From positions 230,041,605-230,105,604 of the forward strand of contig JAYESD010000002.1 in NCBI GenBank assembly GCA_036927565.1: a stretch of 64,000 bases of DNA, written 5' to 3'. Made by a program: the position numbers and the translations under genes. The stretch is from Tuctoria greenei (Eukaryota > Streptophyta > Magnoliopsida > Poales > Poaceae). Within the stretch, counting starts at the first letter, position 1. Every line of letters begins with the position of its first letter. The notes beneath the pieces were generated by a model, which had not been told where the DNA came from, searched no databases, and saw only the letters and a list, made by a program, of their open reading frames with translations. This document shows, piece after piece, positions 9,769-21,552 of the stretch.

Positions 9769-12619
9769 TGTGACGCCCGGTTCCGAAAACTGAACCAAGC
9801 TAACGCATATGTGTGCCCAGAATGTTCAACACACATACACGAGTGCAATCACAAACATATACAGATAATTACCACAAAACAAGATTAATTAACCAAATTT
9901 TATTACACAAAACATATTATCCTCGAATACAACCTCTAATGAATATTTATGACAAGTTCAAGTAATGCAGCGGAAATAAACTAATTAAGCAACTAAGCAA
10001 ACTAAGCAAAAGGGATAGAGCAGCTCCATGCAACACCACAGGCAAAGTTGACGGTAGACACGGCCTAGAACTCCGCATTATCGCCACTAAACTCACAATC
10101 TTGACCTGCAACTGTTGGGGGGGGGGGGGGGGGGGTTGCAAGAGTGAGTACATGTCGTACTCAGCAAGTGTGGAAAGTATGACATGTGGCTGATTCAAAT
10201 GACGACAACAATAATGGCAAAGTGCTGAAAAGTACAGTAAAACATTTGAAAAGCAATATATTATATGTATGTGAAGTAATACCATCATAATCATAAATAA
10301 TATCATAATACCAGTCCATAATTCACCATCCTCATCAATAATTCCAGATTTCACCATCGCCAATAACCATATTCAATACCTGAAATAAATCTATAACCAT
10401 CCATAACCATTACCATAACCATTACAATAACCATTACAATAACCATTACCAATACCAAATACCCTCTAATCATGGAAGTTGTCCAGGTGCTCATAACCGG
10501 GAGCACGGCTATCATGATAGTTTTATTTGACTCTGCAGAGTTTTACCTCTTTACCAACGTGTTCGTGATTTCATCACCTTTCGGCGACTAAGAATCTCCC
10601 TTATGCCCATGACCCGTCAGTCATATTACACACTTCCATTGGTGTGTGGCCAAGAGATCACAAAATAGCCTTTACAAAGGGATTACTAGCCTATTTAGAC
10701 CCCACTAAGGTTTCACCGGTGGCGATGCCTCCAACTGAGCACATCTTCAACCAAGGGCCCCCTCTTGAGCCATTCGGATTCCAGGGTAGTCCCACCAATC
10801 ATCAACAAACCCAATCCGACTACCCCTTCCCCGAGCATCCACAATGGTCCAAACAGCACTAGCAAAGCCCTAATTAATGAGCTACGCCGCACTCATACTT
10901 GGCCTCATGGTGGCACTGTAGTCCTGGCTTATTCTCGCATGAACCGGTCCTTAGATCTAAAGCAAGCAAACCACCATAACATCCAACCCATCCACATACC
11001 AGGCTTGCTTAGATCATCCATTACCATACCATATTTAACCAGTTCATGTTAACCATAATCTCATCCATGCATAATTAAATTGAGTGGTATAGTTATTCCC
11101 ATCCCAGTTGATTAAGCGAAGCAAAAGGTAAAAAGTCCATCCTGACGCTCTACCATAAATTCCAGGTGACAAGGGTGGTTTAGCAAGTCTAGTAAACTTC
11201 CTACCATAGGATTCCCATCAAAATTGGCACAAGCATGCAGTTTTACAAACAAAACATTTATTTTAAAAACAGGATCAATATGCTTCAAGGACACTTGCCT
11301 TGCTCCGGCGGATAAGGTTGCTCAAGCGCTTCGAAATCTTGATTCTGAAAATCCTCGTACACGATCTCTTAAGCACTTCCCTCTACTCGTGATCACACAT
11401 ACAAGAAAATACATACAAATCAACATGATGCACACACATTAATCAACATGCGATGATATGCATGCATGCAAAGTTTAATTATTAATTAACTATGATTGTT
11501 TATTAATTAGATGCAACTAGTTCATACGTGTTCATACAAGTTTACGGGGGTTTTAGCGAGGATTAATGCTGCTGAAAATAAAAAGACGGTGCTACTACGA
11601 TCAAACTAAGTCTATTAGATTCAATATGTTCACTAAAATTCGCATCGGAACATGGCCTACCGTAGATGCGATGGCTTCGATGATCGCGAGATGTGGACGA
11701 TGCGGAGACGAAGTAGATGCGCAAGGTCCTCCGGCGACACGACGACGGCGACGCGATGACGACGACGATCTCCAGCAGACGGCGACGCCCTCCTCCTTTT
11801 TTTCTTCCTCTTCCTCCTCTTTTCTCCTCTTTTTTCTTCCCTGGCGGCGCAGCTCTCTGGTCCCTCTTTCTTTTCTGTACCGGCTAGGGCTTTTTCTTCT
11901 ATGGCGGCGCTGCTTTTCCTGGGATTGGGAAAACCTACGGAGACCTACGGTCTCTTTTATAGGCGGCAGGACGCTGGCCAGGGGCCGAGTCGGCCACGGG
12001 GCTCGCGCGGCTCGGTCAGGCAGGCGCGGTGCGCTGGTGGGGCCAGGACGGCGGCGCGCGCGTGAGGGCGCGGGCGGCGGGGTGAGCGGGACCAGGGTGC
12101 GCGGGGGCGCGCGCCGGTGCGCGTGAGCGCGGCACACGCGGCAGGCGCGCTCGAGCGCTGGCAGGAGCGTGGCCCAGTGGCGGGGCACATGCAGCTCGTG
12201 GGGATGCGGTGCGGGGTGGGGCTAGGCGCGGGAGCGGGCAAGCTGGCTGGGCCGTTTGGCCTGGCCGGCGGTTGTTTTGTTTTTTTTTTCTTTTTCTTTT
12301 TTTTTCTATTTCTTTTTTTATAAATATATTACTACTTATTTACTCTTTATATTATTTTTTATATATATTTTCTTTTTCTTTACATATATAAATATTATTA
12401 TTAAATATGTATTATATATATTTTTTTTATTTATTTTATTTTTATATGTTATTATTATTTTTATACTTGTTCCCTATTACAGGTTTTAGGCTATAATTAT
12501 TATTTTTTTTCTTCTTTTTGCTACACCATATATGTATGTTTTATCTTTTCTTTTATTCTATTAATATTTAATGCATGATCATGTATGCAATGCATGATGC
12601 GAAAATTTAAGGTGTTACA
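9769..12619 (-). repeat. Tekay-1 5' LTR
   Basis: 2,851 bp, collinear with the LTR at 2046-4894. The CpG-rich block lies at about 11700-12270 and the TATA box at 11954-11962. A poly-G tract of 19 bases (10117-10135) corresponds to only 7 G in the other LTR (2395-2401). Confidence 0.95.
11954..11962 (-). promoter_or_regulatory. TATA box of Tekay-1 5' LTR (element promoter)
   Basis: CTATAAAAG on the minus strand, conserved with 4234-4242. The sequence upstream in element orientation is strongly GC/CpG-rich. Likely drives genomic RNA; inferred from motif only. Confidence 0.6.
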
Positions 12620-12624
12620 ATTTG
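12620..12624. repeat. Tekay-1 target site duplication, right copy (ATTTG)
   Basis: Exact repeat of 2041-2045. Confidence 0.95.
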
Positions 12625-12723
12625 CCATACTCTTTGGAACCTCTGCGCACCCAATACCGAACTACAAACTCCTCGAGCTACCAACGGTAGTATCGGGAGA
12701 ATTGCTGGAAAAAGACTTCGACA
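12625..12723 (+). mobile_element. Tat-A LTR, right part
   Basis: Continues the Tat-A LTR across the Tekay-1 insertion. It has the TACCAACGGTAGTATCGGGA block and ends at ...TTCGACA. Immediately after it, the minus-strand RT frame of Sire-A begins in mid-gene, so Tat-A was inserted into Sire-A with its body lying to the left of the window. Confidence 0.75.
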
Positions 12724-13209
12724 AGCACTTTTAACATCCATTTGATATAGCTTAAAACATTTAGATGCAACAAAAGCTAACAAAATTCTTATGGCTTCTA
12801 ATCTAGCAACAGAAGCAAAAGTTTCATCACAATCTAGACCTTCAACTTGAGTGAAACCTTGAGCAACCAACCTACCCTTATTCTTGAACACAACCCCATT
12901 GTCACTTTGTTTATTTTTAAACACCCATTTAGTTCCAATTAAAGTGTGACCTTGAGGTGAAGGTACAAGTTTCCAAACATTATTTCTTTCAAAATTTTCT
13001 AACTCTTGTTGCTTGGCAATAATCCAAGATTCATTAGTGAGTGCATGTGATATATCTTTGGGTTCAAAAGAACCAACAAAAGCATAATGAGCATGAGAGT
13101 TTGGATCACAATACCTAGACCGTGTGACTCGTTCATGCAAGCTTCCAATCATTTGTTGTGGAGGATGACTTTTGAGAACTCAGAGGGTAGTGGACACTTC
13201 ACAAACTTC
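12724..13209 (-). pseudogene. Sire-A reverse transcriptase, N-terminal fragment
   Basis: Encodes the start of a Copia RT: GTKWVFKNKQ, RLVAQGFTQVEG and the first catalytic motif QMDVKSA, where it stops at the Tat-A LTR. The YxDD box and RNase H are absent from the window. It is in the same frame as the integrase upstream, after a TAA at 13210. Residues after KSA in the open frame are translated from the Tat LTR and do not belong to it. Confidence 0.88.
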
Positions 13210-14109
13210 TTATTCTTCATGTTCATCACAAATTGATGAGCTTGTGACTTGAGGACGATCTGGATCAACAATGATGGTTGTCGGTGCTGGTTGAGAATCA
13301 ACATCCGGAGCTGAACCAAAGTCATTAGCTGCTGAAATTTTGGGCAGCAGCCCCACTTCTTCCTCATCTTTAACGAAAATGCTCTCCCCCTGCGGATATG
13401 GATCCGGACGTGCAATGTTTGAGCTAGTACCTGTGCTAACTTCATCAAAAGACACTTCAAAAGTCTCCACAATTTTGTTAGTGTCAAGTAAAAGCACACG
13501 GTAGCCTCTAGTATGAGATGGATAACCAAGAAACATGCTATCAATGGATCTAGGTTCAAATTTATCAAGATTACCATGTTTCTTAACAAAGCTTATGCAA
13601 AAAAAGACCCGAAAGTGTGTAACACTAGGCCTATGTCCAAACCGGAGCTCAAATGGTGTTTTACCTAGCTTAGCGCGCAAGAAAACACGATTTGAGACAT
13701 AACAAGCGGTTGCAATCTTATCAGCCCAAAATTTCCTAGGAGTTTGATATTCATCAAGCATAGTCCTAGCCATCTCAACTAAGGTTATGTTCTTTCTTTC
13801 TACAACACCATTTTGTTGAGGTACATATGGTGAAGAAAATTGATGATCTATTCCATTTTCAGCACAAAAGTGATCAAAAGATTGATTTTTAAATTTGGTT
13901 CTCTTATCACTTCTAATTGCTTTTAAAGATACTTGGTGATCAATTGATAATCTAAGACATAAAGTTCTAAAGTGACTAAAAGCTTCATTCTTAGATGTCA
14001 TAGAGTAAACCCAAGAGTATATAGAATGATCATCCACAATCACAAGAACATACCATTTACCTCCGAAGGATTGAACACGTGAAGGTCTTACGGTGTCAAG
14101 GTGCAAAAG
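13210..14109 (-). pseudogene. Sire-A integrase
   Basis: About 300 codons of Copia integrase core plus C-terminal tail. Catalytic Asp (LDTV), Asp (IRSDKRTKF) and Glu (NGVVERKN) are all present. Neighbouring conserved glycines are altered: the usual GP after LDTV reads RP and the usual DNGT reads DKRT, all explained by G-to-A changes. A TAA at about 14110 separates it from the pre-integrase region and another TAA (13210-13212) from RT, both in frame. It serves as the reference for the integrase deletion in Sire-B. Confidence 0.9.
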
Positions 14110-14715
14110 TTAACCCGGTTCAGTTGTCATGATCATTGTGAGAGGAGTATGTGAACCTGCAACCATCTTAGCATGTCTACAAGAAGAGCACACAATTTCT
14201 TTGTACCCTTTAAGCTTGGGCAGCCCACGTATGCGATCAAGAGCACTAACGCACGTTAGATGATCAAAGCCTACGTGACCAAGTCTACGATGCCAAAAAT
14301 ATAAGTCCTTTGAATCATTAGCAACTAGACACCTATGCTTAGAGGAAGACATATCAAAATCATCTTTAAAAACTCTTCCAAACCGTGACATGTTAAAAAT
14401 AAGCTCACTGTTTGAATTTACAACTTTGCAGCAATTTTTAGTGAAAATAATTTCCAGATTTTCATCTAGAAATTGTGAAACAGAAAGCAAGTTGTATTTC
14501 AAACTTTTAACAAGTTCCACATCCTTCAAAGTGTAGTGATTATTTACTCTAACTGAACCCTTATCAATTATAGGAGTTAAAGAATTATCGGCAAAAGTAA
14601 CATTCTCTACACGTGACACAAAAGCGAGGGAGGAGAACCATTCTTTGTTACCGGACATGTGGCGTGAGCAACCTGAATCCACAATCCAAATGTTCTCCTT
14701 CCTCAAGCGTGTAAC
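14110..14715 (-). pseudogene. Sire-A protease and GAG-pre-integrase domain
   Basis: Begins directly after the conserved UAG at 14716-14718. It contains the aspartic protease active site IVDSGCSRHMSG and the pre-integrase zinc motif region (FWHRRLGH ... CSSCRH). The active-site DSG is intact. It cuts the polyprotein in the particle. Same frame as Gag and integrase; ends at an in-frame TAA. Confidence 0.9.
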
Positions 14716-14718
14716 CTA
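14716..14718 (-). other. In-frame UAG at the Gag-protease boundary of Sire-A
   Basis: Minus strand TCT ATG TAG GTT ACA. Frame is open on both sides, about 12 codons before the protease motif. The same codon in the same context occurs in Sire-B (27108-27110), Sire-C (58221-58223) and its duplicate (53478-53480). Possible readthrough site, or a stop fixed in the family ancestor. Confidence 0.6.
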
Positions 14719-16998
14719 CATAGAAGAATAATATGTCGATGACTCAATACTGGAGTTAGTGAAAAGACATTTAGGAATCAAGTACTGAGTCACACGACGT
14801 CCAGCAGGAATAACACGCAAAAGCTGAGACAAAACAGCAGGTTTATGAGCCAAAGCTTGAAGATTTTTGTACCCAACTACTGACCTACGAGGTGTTACAT
14901 GTGTAGCATGAAAAATAGTAGGTTTGGGAGCAACCTTTGCATGTTTTCGACTCATTATAGCAGATTTCACGTTCCTATCATTCGGTTTAGCAAGTGCAAC
15001 AAATTTTGCATGAAAGTTATGGGATCTAGCAATCATTCTTTCCTTTTTCTGTTGTTTAGCTAGTCTATAACAAAAATCTATGACATGACCATCTCTACCA
15101 CAGTAGATACAATGAAATTTAACTTTGTGTTCATGTCTAGATGAGCAAGCAACATTTTTACTTGAAACCGAATGAGACAACACTCCTGCAGATTTGAAAA
15201 CCACTTCTTTTTGTTTAGGAACTGTTTGAATCGAACAACTTCCTAATGACTTCAAAATTTTAGGTGGATGTGCCTTAGCATGAGCATGAGAATCAAAACC
15301 TAACCCAGTTTTATCATTGCAAGACTTGGAAGAATTCAGCAGCAAGTTTAGGTTCTTATTCCCATTACAAAACTGATCTAATGTCCTATGCATGTTATCA
15401 AGTTTATTGGACAAATCAAGGAAATTTTCAAATGAAGTTTTTCCTTTTAATTTGCAATTGGAACAATATTTAACTTCATGAGAACATAAATAATTGTTCA
15501 ATATAGAAATTTCATTCATAGCATCTTGTAGCTTCTTATCAAGATCATCACAAGTAGAACAATGCAAATCAAATGTAGAACAACTAGCATCTTTCAAGTT
15601 TTTATCATTAAGTGCAGCAAGCTCTCTATTCTTTTCAATTTCTAACTCAAGTTTATTAAGTGTGGAGGTGTGTATACTTCTTAATGAGGACAATTGTTCA
15701 TATATTAAATCACATGAGGGACATGCATCATCACTAGGAATCAAAGTTTTTAAACGGTTGATTTCAGATTCTAGTGATTCAATTTTAGTAGCACTATCCC
15801 TATGCTTTTTGTCCTTTTTGTTAACTATAATAGTGGCACGAGAAATAGCATCATATATTTCTTCGCAAGCAGGACATGCCTCTTCATTGTCATTGTTGTG
15901 TTCTGCATTCTCCAGACTTTATCTTGATTTTCCCGCCATGAAGCACAAGTTTGCCAAATCATCTTCATCTTCGTCACTTCCAATGTCCACATCGCTTGAG
16001 CCAAGTTCTTGAAGTGCGGAGATAAAAATGCTCACCAATTGACATCCTGTAAAACCCTTCTTTTTCTTCTTATCGTTTGCAGAGGAGTGCTTCGTCCTTG
16101 TTTGCTTTTCATCCCGAGAAGTAGGACCTGAAAGGTTAGGGCAATCTGAACTAAAATTTCCTATATTACCACATTCGAAACATCGTTGAGGTACGGAGCT
16201 TCCTCTCCTTCTAGTTCTAACATTTTGCAATGCTTTTGAGAACCTAGTAGAGAGAAGTACTTGATCCTCCTCTGGAAATTCCTCAATCTGTTCAAGGATT
16301 AGAGAGGACAACAAAGCAAGTGTACCACAAGATGAAGATTTACTGGAGCTAGGCATGTCACGTTGAGAAACAAAAGCAATAGACTTGTTGGGGTTCTTCC
16401 GTGATATTATGTCAATTTCATGAGTTTTTAACTTGGAATATAGCACATCTAAAGTAAGTGTAATCGTCACAGTAGATTCACGAATAGATGTGACTTTCAT
16501 TTCCCAAATTGACATATCTAATGCACTTAACCATTGCCTAGCATTTTCAGCATCTGAAAAATTAACATTGACACTATGCAAGTTGCTGAGAATTTTATTA
16601 AAGCGAGCAAAAAGGTCATCAATAGACTCACCGAATTGCATCTCGAAGCGCAGGTATTCTTTCTTGAACATGTCTTTCCTTACCTCCTTGATCGCGTTGG
16701 ATCCTTTGTGGTAGTCACAAAGTGCTTTCCACACATCGTATGCAGATCAGAGGTGTGCAACACGGTCGAAGTCGCTTTGAGTTAATCCTTGTATAATCAA
16801 GTTTCGAGCCTTGTTGTTGTTGTCGACATCTCTCAGATTTGTAGCTGTAACTTGATCATTTGACGGCACTTCGTAAGGCTTGTATACCTTCTCCCATATT
16901 GCAAAGCCTTGAGCCTGGATGAAGGCTTCCATACGTGCCTTCCAAACATAGAAATCAATACCACTAAAGACACAAGGTTTTGCGGAGTATTTTTCTAT
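14719..16998 (-). pseudogene. Sire-A Gag
   Basis: About 760 codons in one frame. N-terminal Copia Gag domain (QAQGFAIWEKVYKPY), then UBN2-like helices (MWKALCDYH, FKKEYLRFEM), a first zinc knuckle CFECGNIGNFSSDC whose histidine is replaced by Asn, a long coiled-coil-prone middle region with scattered CxxC pairs (CPSC, CSTC, CSNC), and a second, intact knuckle CIYCGRDGHVIDFC near 15070-15111. Breaks: the start codon aligned with Sire-B's ATG is ATA (16996-16998); TGA at 16747-16749; TAA at about 15919. It ends at the shared UAG. Confidence 0.85.
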
Positions 16999-17044
16999 GA
17001 TGATTAGTCAAAACACATACAAATCACAAATATTAGAGAACCGT

Positions 17045-17057
17045 GGCTTTGATACAA
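17045..17057 (-). other. Sire-A primer binding site
   Basis: The minus strand reads TTGTATCAAAGCC two bases inside the LTR, a decayed form of TGGTATCAGAGCC (initiator tRNA-Met). Sire-C keeps TGGTATCAAAGCC. Confidence 0.8.
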
Positions 17058-17059
17058 AT

Positions 17060-18882
17060 TGTAGGATCGAAAAGCACGTGAAAAGCTACCAGAGGGGGTG
17101 AATGGTAGATTAAAAAATCTTACGCAGAAGACAACGATCTGTTAAAGAAATCATGTGTGAGACTAACGTAAACGTGTTTCACCGTGACAAAAGTGATTGA
17201 TATCAGAGAGAATCAAGTCACGAAGATGACAAAACAACAATCACTCAAATCCGTCGAGAGAAACTCAAGTTACGATTGAAAGATCGAACAAAGGTCAATC
17301 CGTCCTACCCGAGAAAAATAGTTCTGGAACACTGAAAAGAAACTCGTGTAGATCAGAAACCACAAATCCAATGACCATGAAATTTTTAAATATGATAGAT
17401 AATCAAGTTGTGAAGACAACCCAAAAAGAGTCACGTCAATTGGATCTGTAAAACTCGAGTTATGATAAAACCACCGAAGAAAGGTATTGCTGTGCAGAAT
17501 ATCGACGAGAAAGACTTGACAGAAACAAGTCGGACGAAAAAGGCACAAAAGTTCCTTTCAACTACGAATTTTATTCAATAGAACACAAGAGGGACAGCCC
17601 CAAAGTCATCTGCGACAAGCTCTGGCCTCCCTTGCTTATATAACCAGCCCTTAGGCCAACCCAATCTCAACTAGGACTCTAATCCTACTCAAATCACGAA
17701 TCGAAACTTTCCATAACTGCTTAGGACTCTTCTATACATAGATAGAAGAAATTTTAAGACTTACAAACACATTAGGAATGATTCCCACATTCCTTAAACA
17801 ACTAAAATTCATGACCCACACGAAATCCTATCATAACCAACTCAAATCTTTCCATATTCGAGTCAAACACGACTCAACCGCAGCCTGAGTCCATAACCTA
17901 GTCGGTTGGACCTTTCCGACCAATTCTTTATGTCCACATCTCTTCATCACGCCTCAGAACCATGTAGCCACATCCATGCACTCCTTGCATACGTGCAAAC
18001 ATCTTCCAACAACGTCCACAATACCTTCATATGCATTGTTCTTGATACATACATGTTGCGCGACCTCTCGATCAACTCAACCACAATTCCTCCCGAACTT
18101 GACTGTTGAACCTCATCTTCTCCCTAAGACTAGTTCAATGGATCCCATCACCAGCCATGTCTTGAACTCAAGCAACGCCTGCACATGAACAAACAACCAA
18201 TACTTTCGAGCACAAGTCCTCGACTTGACTCTCGTTAGTTCCGAAACTACAACATCTTACGTGAGCACCTCACATAAGCATGTTGCAAACCATAGCAAAA
18301 TGATATCAGACTTAACCACCAAAATACATCAAAAACATAGTAAAAGAATACTAAGCAACCTTTCCATAAGTGTAAAGCAAGTTCAAAACATTGCAAGATA
18401 AAAGCAGAAACACTGCGATCAAGCACCGGACCATGCCAAAGCTAACCGGAGCTTGAGCAGGAGCCTACCAAAGCTAGTACAACCTAGCGCCGGAGCTTAC
18501 CAAAGCTAGTACAACCTAGCACTGGAGCTTACCAAAGCTAGTACAACCTAGCGCCGGAGCTTACCAAAGCTAGTCAGAACTAGTCAACCAAAAAGTCGGG
18601 GCTAGAAAAACATGTTGGAGCTAACCAACATAAGTCGGACCTATCAAAACATATCGGAGCTTAACAACGACACGCCGGAGCTATCAAAGACATGCCGGAG
18701 CTAAAGACAAAGCTCACAAAAGCTACCCAAAAACATGTCGGACCTATACAACGAAAGTCGTACATATTGTCGGACCTTACAGAAGCTCGGAGCTAGAGTC
18801 GGACCTTGCTAAAAAGATGTTATGGCAGCATTCAAAACTTTTATTGTCAAAACCAATGTATTAAGCACACATAGGTCTCACA
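17060..18882 (-). repeat. Sire-A 5' LTR
   Basis: 1,823 bp, bounded by TGTAGGATCG on the left and GGTCTCACA on the right (reverse of the TGTGAGACC...GATCCTACA ends of Sire-B). TATATAAG on the minus strand at 17636-17643. A 32-bp unit (GCCGGAGCTTACCAAAGCTA...) is repeated about 3.5 times at 18464-18574, followed by diverged GGAGCT / GGACCT units to about 18800. Confidence 0.9.
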
Positions 18883-18969
18883 GCTGGCTCCGTACAGAAG
18901 CAGGGGGCTAGAGCTGGAATCCTTCTCCTTGCTCCGACAGGAGAGATGGTCAAGTACATGGTACACCTT
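18883..18969 (+). pseudogene. Tat-B archaeal-type RNase H, first fragment
   Basis: Eighty-seven bases between Sire-A and the Tekay-2 remnant. Read in the plus strand they encode AGILLLAPTGEMVKYMVHL, the first beta-hairpin of the second (archaeal-type) RNase H found in Tat/Ogre Gypsy elements. The domain resumes at about 21553 with STNNMVEY. This shows that both Sire-A and Tekay-2 landed inside the Tat-B gene. Confidence 0.8.
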
Positions 18970-21552
18970 TGTGACACCCGGTTCCGAATATGAACCAAGT
19001 GTAACACATATGTGTGTCCAGGATGTTCATCACACATATACGGATGCATCACAAATGATATACATAATTCAACCACGTCTTAACTACTAAAAAAGTACTT
19101 TATTACGATAATCCAATAGTTCGCAAATGACAAAACTCTAATTATTGCAGCGGAAAATAGACTAAGGAGCACGACTCCATTCCACAGGCAATTGACGGCG
19201 GTACGCAGCCTAGTACTCCGCCTGATCCTCAGGGTACTCCCAAGTATCTCCAGCAGCTGTTGGGAGGGGGGGATTGCAAGGGTGAGTACGTGTCGTACTC
19301 AACAAGTGTGGGAATAGATGACATGTAGCTAAACAAATGGCTGGAATAAAAATGAATAATTGTAGTAAAGTACATTTCATAAACATGTAAAAGCAGCCTA
19401 TCACGTCTATGTGAGTTTATTTCCCTTCATAACCCAAGTAATTATCATATCATTAATCCAACATTTTAAATTACCAACAATTTAATACCAGCCAACAATT
19501 AATTTAATACCATATGCCAATTCTATATTCTTTTATAAACTGACTATTCTCAAGTGACAAAACCAAACCATACCAACCATACCAAAATCCCAAGTCCAAT
19601 TCTAATCATGAAAGTTGTACAGGTGCTCGTGACCGGTAGCACGACCATCATGATAGTTTTTAAGACTTTGCAGAGGTTGTACCACCCACATGTTTGTGGT
19701 TTCATCACCTTTCGGTGACTAAGAACCTCTATTATGCCTTATCACACTTCCATAGGTGTGTGGCCAGAAGATCACAAAATAGCCTTTCAAAAGGGACTAC
19801 TAGTATGTACTAGCCCACTAAGGTTTCACCGGCAGGCTTGAATCTCCATTCCCCCACCAACGGCCCCCTCGTGTGCCATGCGGATCGCAGGGTAGCCCTC
19901 CTCAACTCCTATTGACCGCGCCATCCAATGGTCCATACAATACTAGCAGCGCTCCTATTTATTCAGCTACGCCGCACCCATACTTGGCCTTGTGGTGGCA
20001 CTGTTGTCCTAGCATATATTTGCATGAACCGGTCCTTAGATCCAAGGCAAGCTAAACCACCGTACTATCCAACCCATTCCACAAAACCATTGCTTAGATC
20101 TCCTAAGTTCCATATTGCTAATTTAATCATCATCTCATTACCATCCCAAATTCTCATAATTAAAGTTGTCATGCATATTATTTAAGTTACCCATAACCCA
20201 TGTAGAGATGCGGTGCAAAAAGAAAAATACCCATGCCCGACTCGTCATGTATATCCCGGCGACAAGGGGTCACATACAACGCTAGTAAACTCCGACGTAT
20301 GGGTTTCCCATCATATTGACACGAGCATGCAATTTCGCAAACAAAACATTTAATAAAACGGGATCAATATGGTCAAGGACACTTGCCTTGCTCCGACGGA
20401 TGGGGTTGCTCAAGCGCTTCAAAGTCTTGGTTCTGGAAATCCTCGTATACGGCCTCATGAGCACGTCCTCTACTCGCGACCACACATACAAGAAAATACA
20501 TACAAATCAACATGATGCACACATATTAATCAACATGCAATGGCATACATGCATGCAAAGTTCAATAACTAATTGACTATGATTTTTTATTGATTAGATG
20601 CGACTAGTTCATACGTGTTCATACGAGTTTACGGGGGTTTTAGCGAGAATTAAGGTTGCTGAAAATAAATAGATGGTGCAACTACAATTGAATTTTGGTC
20701 ATTAGATCTAATACGTTCGCTAAAATTCGCATCGGAAAACATATCCTACCGTAGACGCGATGAATCCGAAGATCGTGGGATGAAGGCGTAGTGTAAACGA
20801 AGTGGATAGCGCAGCGGTCCTCCAGTGGCACGACGACGACGGCGCGATGACCTCCGGCGGACGACAGCACCCTCCTATTTTTCTTCTTCTTCCTCCTTTT
20901 TTTCTTCTCTCTTTCTCTCTAGTGGCGCCTCTGTTCTCTCATATTTCTTCCGACGCTAGGGTTTCTGGCGGCGGCACTTGTGTTGACAAAAACCACGGAG
21001 TCAATGGTTCTATTTATACGCGGGGAGGCGACACTTGTTATCGAGCCTGGGAAAGAGTCCCGATTCGGCTCGGCACTGGGCCCTCGGCCCCTGGCACGCT
21101 GGCGCTGGCGTGCCGAACGAGCACGCGCGTCCGACTCGGCCGTGGCGCGGGGCGTCCTGGCTCGGTCCCGCCCGTCCTATGGCCTGGCTCGGTGCGGTGC
21201 GGCTCGACCGCTCGGCCTGCCGGGCACTGTTTACCCAGAACATTCCGGGGTTAATCAAAGCTTCCCCAGGAAACTTCCGAAAGTTTCCAGAATTCTTTTT
21301 TTTACAGATTTCACATACATATGTTTTATTTTATTTTTTTCTTTTATATATATATGCTTTTTGTTTATATTTATTTCCTAATATATGTTTTATATTCGTA
21401 TTCTGTTTTCTTCATTCCTACATATTTTGTATATATGTTCCATCTTTTATTCGTCTTCATGTATTCTACTAATGATTAATGCATGAACATGTATGCAATG
21501 CATGATGCAAAAATTTAGGGTGTTACAAACCTACCCCCTTAAAGTGAATCTC
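18970..21552 (-). mobile_element. Tekay-2: deleted chromovirus remnant (3' LTR plus PPT)
   Basis: An LTR of 2,558 bp (18970-21527; TGTGACACCC...GGTGTTACA), related to Tekay-1 but clearly diverged, followed by about 25 bp of internal sequence holding the PPT (21528-21552; minus strand AAGGGGGTAGG). The rest of the element and its 5' LTR are deleted, and Tat-B resumes immediately. TATA-like TATAAATA on the minus strand at 21011-21018. No coding sequence remains. Because the PPT is present it is a deleted element, not a clean solo LTR. Confidence 0.85.

Larger units (their letters stand above)
2046..12619 (-). mobile_element. Tekay-1: full-length Ty3/Gypsy chromovirus (Tekay/Del lineage)
   Basis: A 10,574-bp element with 2.85-kb LTRs at 2046-4894 and 9769-12619, PBS, PPT, a single gag-pol frame and a perfect 5-bp target duplication. 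It reads right to left. Pol order is PR, RT, RNase H, INT, followed by a C-terminal chromodomain, which with the very long LTRs indicates the Tekay/Del chromovirus lineage. The two LTRs look nearly identical by eye, with mainly scattered substitutions and homopolymer length changes, so the insertion is fairly young. It sits inside the Tat-A LTR, joined as 1462-2045 plus 12625-12723. Confidence 0.95.
12724..18882 (-). mobile_element. Sire-A: Copia element (Sirevirus-like), 3' part outside window
   Basis: Minus-strand Copia copy in the order 5' LTR (17060-18882), PBS, Gag, PR, INT, start of RT. RT is cut by Tat-A in its first catalytic motif; the rest presumably lies beyond the left edge. It is the same family as Sire-B and Sire-C. 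Gag through RT is one continuous frame with no frameshift and five or six stops. On its right it is inserted in the Tat-B RNase H gene (18883 onward). Confidence 0.88.

Noticed and set aside
12607..12723. Extension of the Sire-A RT frame beyond KSA (CRSLFPAIL...)
   Set aside because: Those residues come from the Tat-A LTR read on the other strand and match no RT.
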